DNA from: Bacillota bacterium | Lineage (GTDB): Bacteria; Bacillota; UBA4882; UBA8346 | Assembly (NCBI GenBank): GCA_023401925.1 | Contig: JAEXDA010000020.1 | Coordinates: forward strand, 1 to 37,016 | Length of the DNA stretch: 37,016 nt | Reading direction: 5' to 3' | Part shown: positions 34,812 to 37,016 of the stretch, one piece after another | Position numbering within the stretch: position 1 is the stretch's first letter | Layout: each line of letters opens with the position of its first letter | Made by a program: the position numbers and the translations under genes | Notes under the pieces: model-generated | Seen by the model: the letters and a program-made list of their open reading frames with translations, nothing else | Database searches by the model: none | What the model was told of the DNA's origin: nothing

Positions 34812-34954
34812 TCGACGGTCTACGCCCTCGCCCATAACGCAAAAACGCTATGGGCGAGGCCTATGTTTGGCTATTTTGAGCCTTCCCATGATCCATCATA
34901 CGATAGCAAGAGAAGGACGGCTTCTTTGAGTGAGCCGCAAAGATGGGGCCTTCT
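34812..34954. repeat. Structured intergenic repeat, copy A
   Basis: Shares an ordered set of blocks with 36427-36619: GCAAAAACGCTATGGGCGAGG, CCTTCCCATG, CATACG.TAGC, and a final GGGGCCTT. It contains an 11-bp hairpin CCTCGCCCATA (34826-34836) / TATGGGCGAGG (34849-34859) with a 12-nt loop. It is more G/C-rich than its surroundings and has no gene. Confidence 0.75.
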
Positions 34955-35174
34955 TCGAAGTTCAGCGAAGATGATTTTCCGGATTCCTTGAGTTGCGGAT
35001 GAGATAATCGATTCCCGGAATACTATCTTTTACAACGAAAACACAACGAAAAGGAAGCGAATTTCCGCTTCCCTACCGACTTTGGCATTAAATTTGGGTC
35101 CGCCCTCATTCTATCTTTCTCCCTACGGAGAAACGAATTGCGATACGTTGCAGGTCCCATCCCAAATTCCTTCA
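34955..35174. other. Spacer with a small hairpin
   Basis: Gene-free. It holds a perfect hairpin GGAAGCG-AATTTC-CGCTTCC at 35053-35072, between the convergent solute-binding and barrel genes. It may be a terminator stem without a T-run, or part of the repeat family around it. Confidence 0.45.
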
Positions 35175-35807
35175 TTAAAACTTAAAACCGGCTCCCAAAG
35201 TAAGACCTTTAGCTTTTACTTCCTGATCGAGCCCGTTAATTTTGAATTGATAGTACCGGTAACCTAAGGAAGCATATACATCCTTGGTGAGAAGATAATT
35301 CAGTTTAACCTTGAGGTTAAGGAGATCAGCGTTATGATGAGTTCCGTATTGTTCAAATTTACCAGTCAAAGAAACACCTATATCTCCTTCCACATTTACT
35401 TTCTTCGAAAGATTGCAGATCGCGTCCACGCCTACTAAAACACCGCTAAATGTCTGATCGGAATCGTCAAAATCCCGTTGATAGCCGGAAAGCGTGGCAT
35501 ATAATTGGAGATCGGAGTTTTTAATGATTTGATAGCCACCTTTGATGTCATAGCCGCTAAAATCGTCATCTGAATTTTTATTTTGATCCCAATTGCCGAT
35601 AAGAAGTTCCAGGTTTAATTTGAGTTTATCAACCGGCAACTCAAACCCGATATAAGTATCATGAGCATCCCCATCTCCATACCCGTCCGGATCTGCTACG
35701 ATTCCTCCGACCATAGTGTCTAAATAAACACTGGCTGCCTGGGTACTGACAACCGAGGAAATAAGTAAAAGCCCTCCCATGATGAAGACTAAGAAAAACT
35801 TTTTCAC
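35175..35807 (-). CDS. Putative outer-membrane beta-barrel protein
   Basis: A 210-aa secreted protein. The signal peptide (MKKFFLVFIMGGLLLISSVV) ends near STQAA. The mature part alternates polar and hydrophobic residues in strands of 8-12: VYLDTMVGGIVA, TYIGFELPVDKLKLNLELLIG, YDIKGGYQIIK, LQLYATLSGYQ, FSGVLVGVDAI, VNVEGDIGVSL, LNLKVKLNYLL, VYASLGYRYYQFKI and GLTLGAGFKF. The last residue is Phe, as in substrates of the BAM machinery. The start is the GTG at 35807, 7 nt after GGAGG; the TTG two codons earlier touches that site. This is a porin-like or OmpW/OmpA-like small barrel and points to a diderm cell. The assignment rests on pattern, not on a recognised family. Confidence 0.75.
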   Translation of the reverse strand: MKKFFLVFIMGGLLLISSVVSTQAASVYLDTMVGGIVADPDGYGDGDAHDTYIGFELPVDKLKLNLELLIGNWDQNKNSDDDFSGYDIKGGYQIIKNSDLQLYATLSGYQRDFDDSDQTFSGVLVGVDAICNLSKKVNVEGDIGVSLTGKFEQYGTHHNADLLNLKVKLNYLLTKDVYASLGYRYYQFKINGLDQEVKAKGLTLGAGFKF

Positions 35808-36036
35808 TACCAATCCTCCTTTTTTAAATTTTCTTTGTTATAATATCCCAAGTGCCACTATTTTATGCAAAGATGGATCATTCATGGAAAGTGATCGCGG
35901 TTAAAATTAGGTTAATTTCTTCACGACTGTCCGGGTGTGGAACCATTTTCCCCTTCACCCTTTTCACTTCTTCGAAATCCTTTTTCTTTACGCTACAATA
36001 ATTCTCTTCTCTCGTTATCCCATGATCCAACAATAT

Positions 36037-36357
36037 TCATCTTCCCAGCCACTCCTTTAACCCCAATCCGTCTTTCAATATCTGCCTGTAAATAATCTGC
36101 GGCAACAACATTTCCAGGGTTCCGATCATAACCGGTAAGCTTTCAGTAACAATTTCCTGGTGGACCGGATCAGGCAATACCTGGAGAAGTTCTTGAAAAC
36201 AATCCTTCATCTGCGCTTGAAGATTTTGATATTCGCTATTTTGACTGATGATTTTATAATAGATTTCGTTACAGCGTTCAATGATCAGATAATCGATATA
36301 CTCTTCCAAATCAACCGGTGAATCGCTTTCGGTAATGGTAAATTCGAAGTCGGCCAT
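36037..36357 (-). CDS. Small helical hypothetical protein
   Basis: A 106-aa acidic protein I cannot name. The body is helical (LEEYIDYLIIERCNEIYYKI, YQNLQAQMKDCFQELLQVL, LPVMIGTLEMLLPQIIYRQIL). AAGGAGG lies 8 nt before the ATG. No signal peptide or membrane helix is present. It shares size and style with the next gene, 36616-36897, and the two are separated by copy B of the intergenic repeat. They may be related members of a small Firmicute family that is usually found in phage-like or accessory regions. Confidence 0.65.
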   Translation of the reverse strand: MADFEFTITESDSPVDLEEYIDYLIIERCNEIYYKIISQNSEYQNLQAQMKDCFQELLQVLPDPVHQEIVTESLPVMIGTLEMLLPQIIYRQILKDGLGLKEWLGR

Positions 36358-36426
36358 GAGATGAACCTCCTTAAAATTCCATGAGTCCTTTTCCTTTTTA
36401 GCGGATATGATTCCTTTTTCCGTAAT

Positions 36427-36619
36427 TTCGTGAGTCTGTCTATGCCCTCACCCCATCTGTCCATTCAGAGAAGTGGCCCTTTCCCATTACGCAAAAAACG
36501 CTATGGGCGAGGGATTATGATTGCCTATTTTTCGCCGTCCTGATCCTTCCCATGCTCCAGCATACGGTAGCGAGGGAAGGGCGGTTTCAGGGAGTAAACC
36601 CTAGAGATAGGGGCCTTAT
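36427..36619. repeat. Structured intergenic repeat, copy B
   Basis: Second copy of the repeat at 34812-34954. It differs by about 30 extra bases (near 36450-36483) inside the left arm of the first hairpin. Its second hairpin is cleaner than in copy A: CCTTCCC (36546-36552) / GGGAAGG (36574-36580). Its end overlaps the 3' end of the gene at 36616. Confidence 0.75.
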
Positions 36620-36897
36620 TTGAGCTCTCCGTTATTGCCGAGCACCTCCAGAATGATCAACACGGCGAGCTTAAAACCATATCCAAATGATGCGTAAGCT
36701 TCCATCACGCTTATATTGCAATCCACATCCAAAAGCTCTTCCACCGTTTGAAAATCTTCAGCCGGCAGTCTGGTTTCCAATATTTTTATGAGGCCGGATT
36801 TTTTCTCATTTGCGGAGTGGAATTCCGGATCTTGGGGGACGATTTGTTCCAAAGGGTATAGGCGGCCGAGATATAATTCTTCCAGAATGGATTTCAT
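36616..36897 (-). CDS. Small helical protein, DUF6809-like
   Basis: A 93-aa protein beginning MKSILEELYLGRLYPLEQIV and ending with a helical stretch EAYASFGYGFKLAVLIILEVL. This resembles a family of small Firmicute proteins that start MKSILEDLYYGxIxPxE and end in GFxLGxxxxxE. The start is the ATG at 36897, preceded by AAGAAGG; the longer in-frame version adds 12 residues not expected. The function of the family is unknown to me. It lies just upstream of the repeat copy B and the small protein at 36037. Confidence 0.65.
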   Translation of the reverse strand: MKSILEELYLGRLYPLEQIVPQDPEFHSANEKKSGLIKILETRLPAEDFQTVEELLDVDCNISVMEAYASFGYGFKLAVLIILEVLGNNGELK

Positions 36898-37016
36898 GGG
36901 ACATGCCTTCTTTCTATCGATTTTATTTTTCATTGGATATGTGTGTTTAACTTCCCGGCTTCATGGAATCTTATTATGTATAAAATGAATGCAGGTTTTG
37001 ATGGTCCACGGATTTC

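Noticed and set aside
1..37016. tRNA, rRNA and known riboswitches
   Set aside because: I saw no cloverleaf, rRNA core or recognisable riboswitch sequence; a covariance-model scan would be needed to exclude small RNAs.

Overview
The window looks like the chromosome of a spore-forming-lineage Firmicute (Clostridia/Limnochordia-like, moderate to low G+C) that probably has an outer membrane. The evidence is a CIRCE/HrcA-controlled dnaK operon, strong GGAGG ribosome sites, HemW next to hrcA, a bacterial group III (archaeal-like) chaperonin in the dnaK operon, and a small beta-barrel protein with a signal peptide and a C-terminal Phe. The species assignment is inference.

Layout. 1-1.1 kb is gene-poor and holds only small decayed fragments. 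1.1-9.1 kb is a minus-strand heat-shock unit transcribed hrcA > group III chaperonin > grpE > dnaK > dnaJ > prmA, with a perfect CIRCE operator and a sigma-A-like promoter in front of hrcA. hemW lies just upstream of it (9.4-10.5 kb). 10.6-15.7 kb holds a TIM-barrel sugar isomerase-like gene, a decayed short-chain dehydrogenase, a two-gene unit (thioredoxin-like protein plus ferritin-like/VIT1 iron exporter) and prfC. 15.7-22 kb is dominated by two large paralogues, each with two HD-GYP-like modules. In one the GYP motifs survive but the His of the HD pair is replaced; in the other both modules are degenerate. Small zinc-ribbon and hypothetical genes lie between them.

22-32.5 kb holds a Gfo/Idh/MocA oxidoreductase and then the most distinctive locus: a single-module NRPS (C-A-T-reductase) with a small protein upstream, a NarL-type response regulator downstream and a multi-TM histidine kinase on the far side of a strong terminator. 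The NRPS reading frame is broken by one base in a run of eight A, and its base composition changes sharply at the condensation/adenylation border. Two short inverted-repeat (MITE-like) elements lie downstream of this locus. A shikimate kinase closes the region.

32.6-37 kb contains a decayed PocR/AraC-type regulator, a long near-perfect palindrome, an orphan peptide-type ABC solute-binding protein, the putative outer-membrane barrel, two small helical proteins and two copies of a structured intergenic repeat.

Together these suggest a heat-shock unit with two ATP-dependent folding machines under one operator, a two-component-linked peptide aldehyde/alcohol pathway that may now be silenced or phase-variable, and a general background of gene decay.
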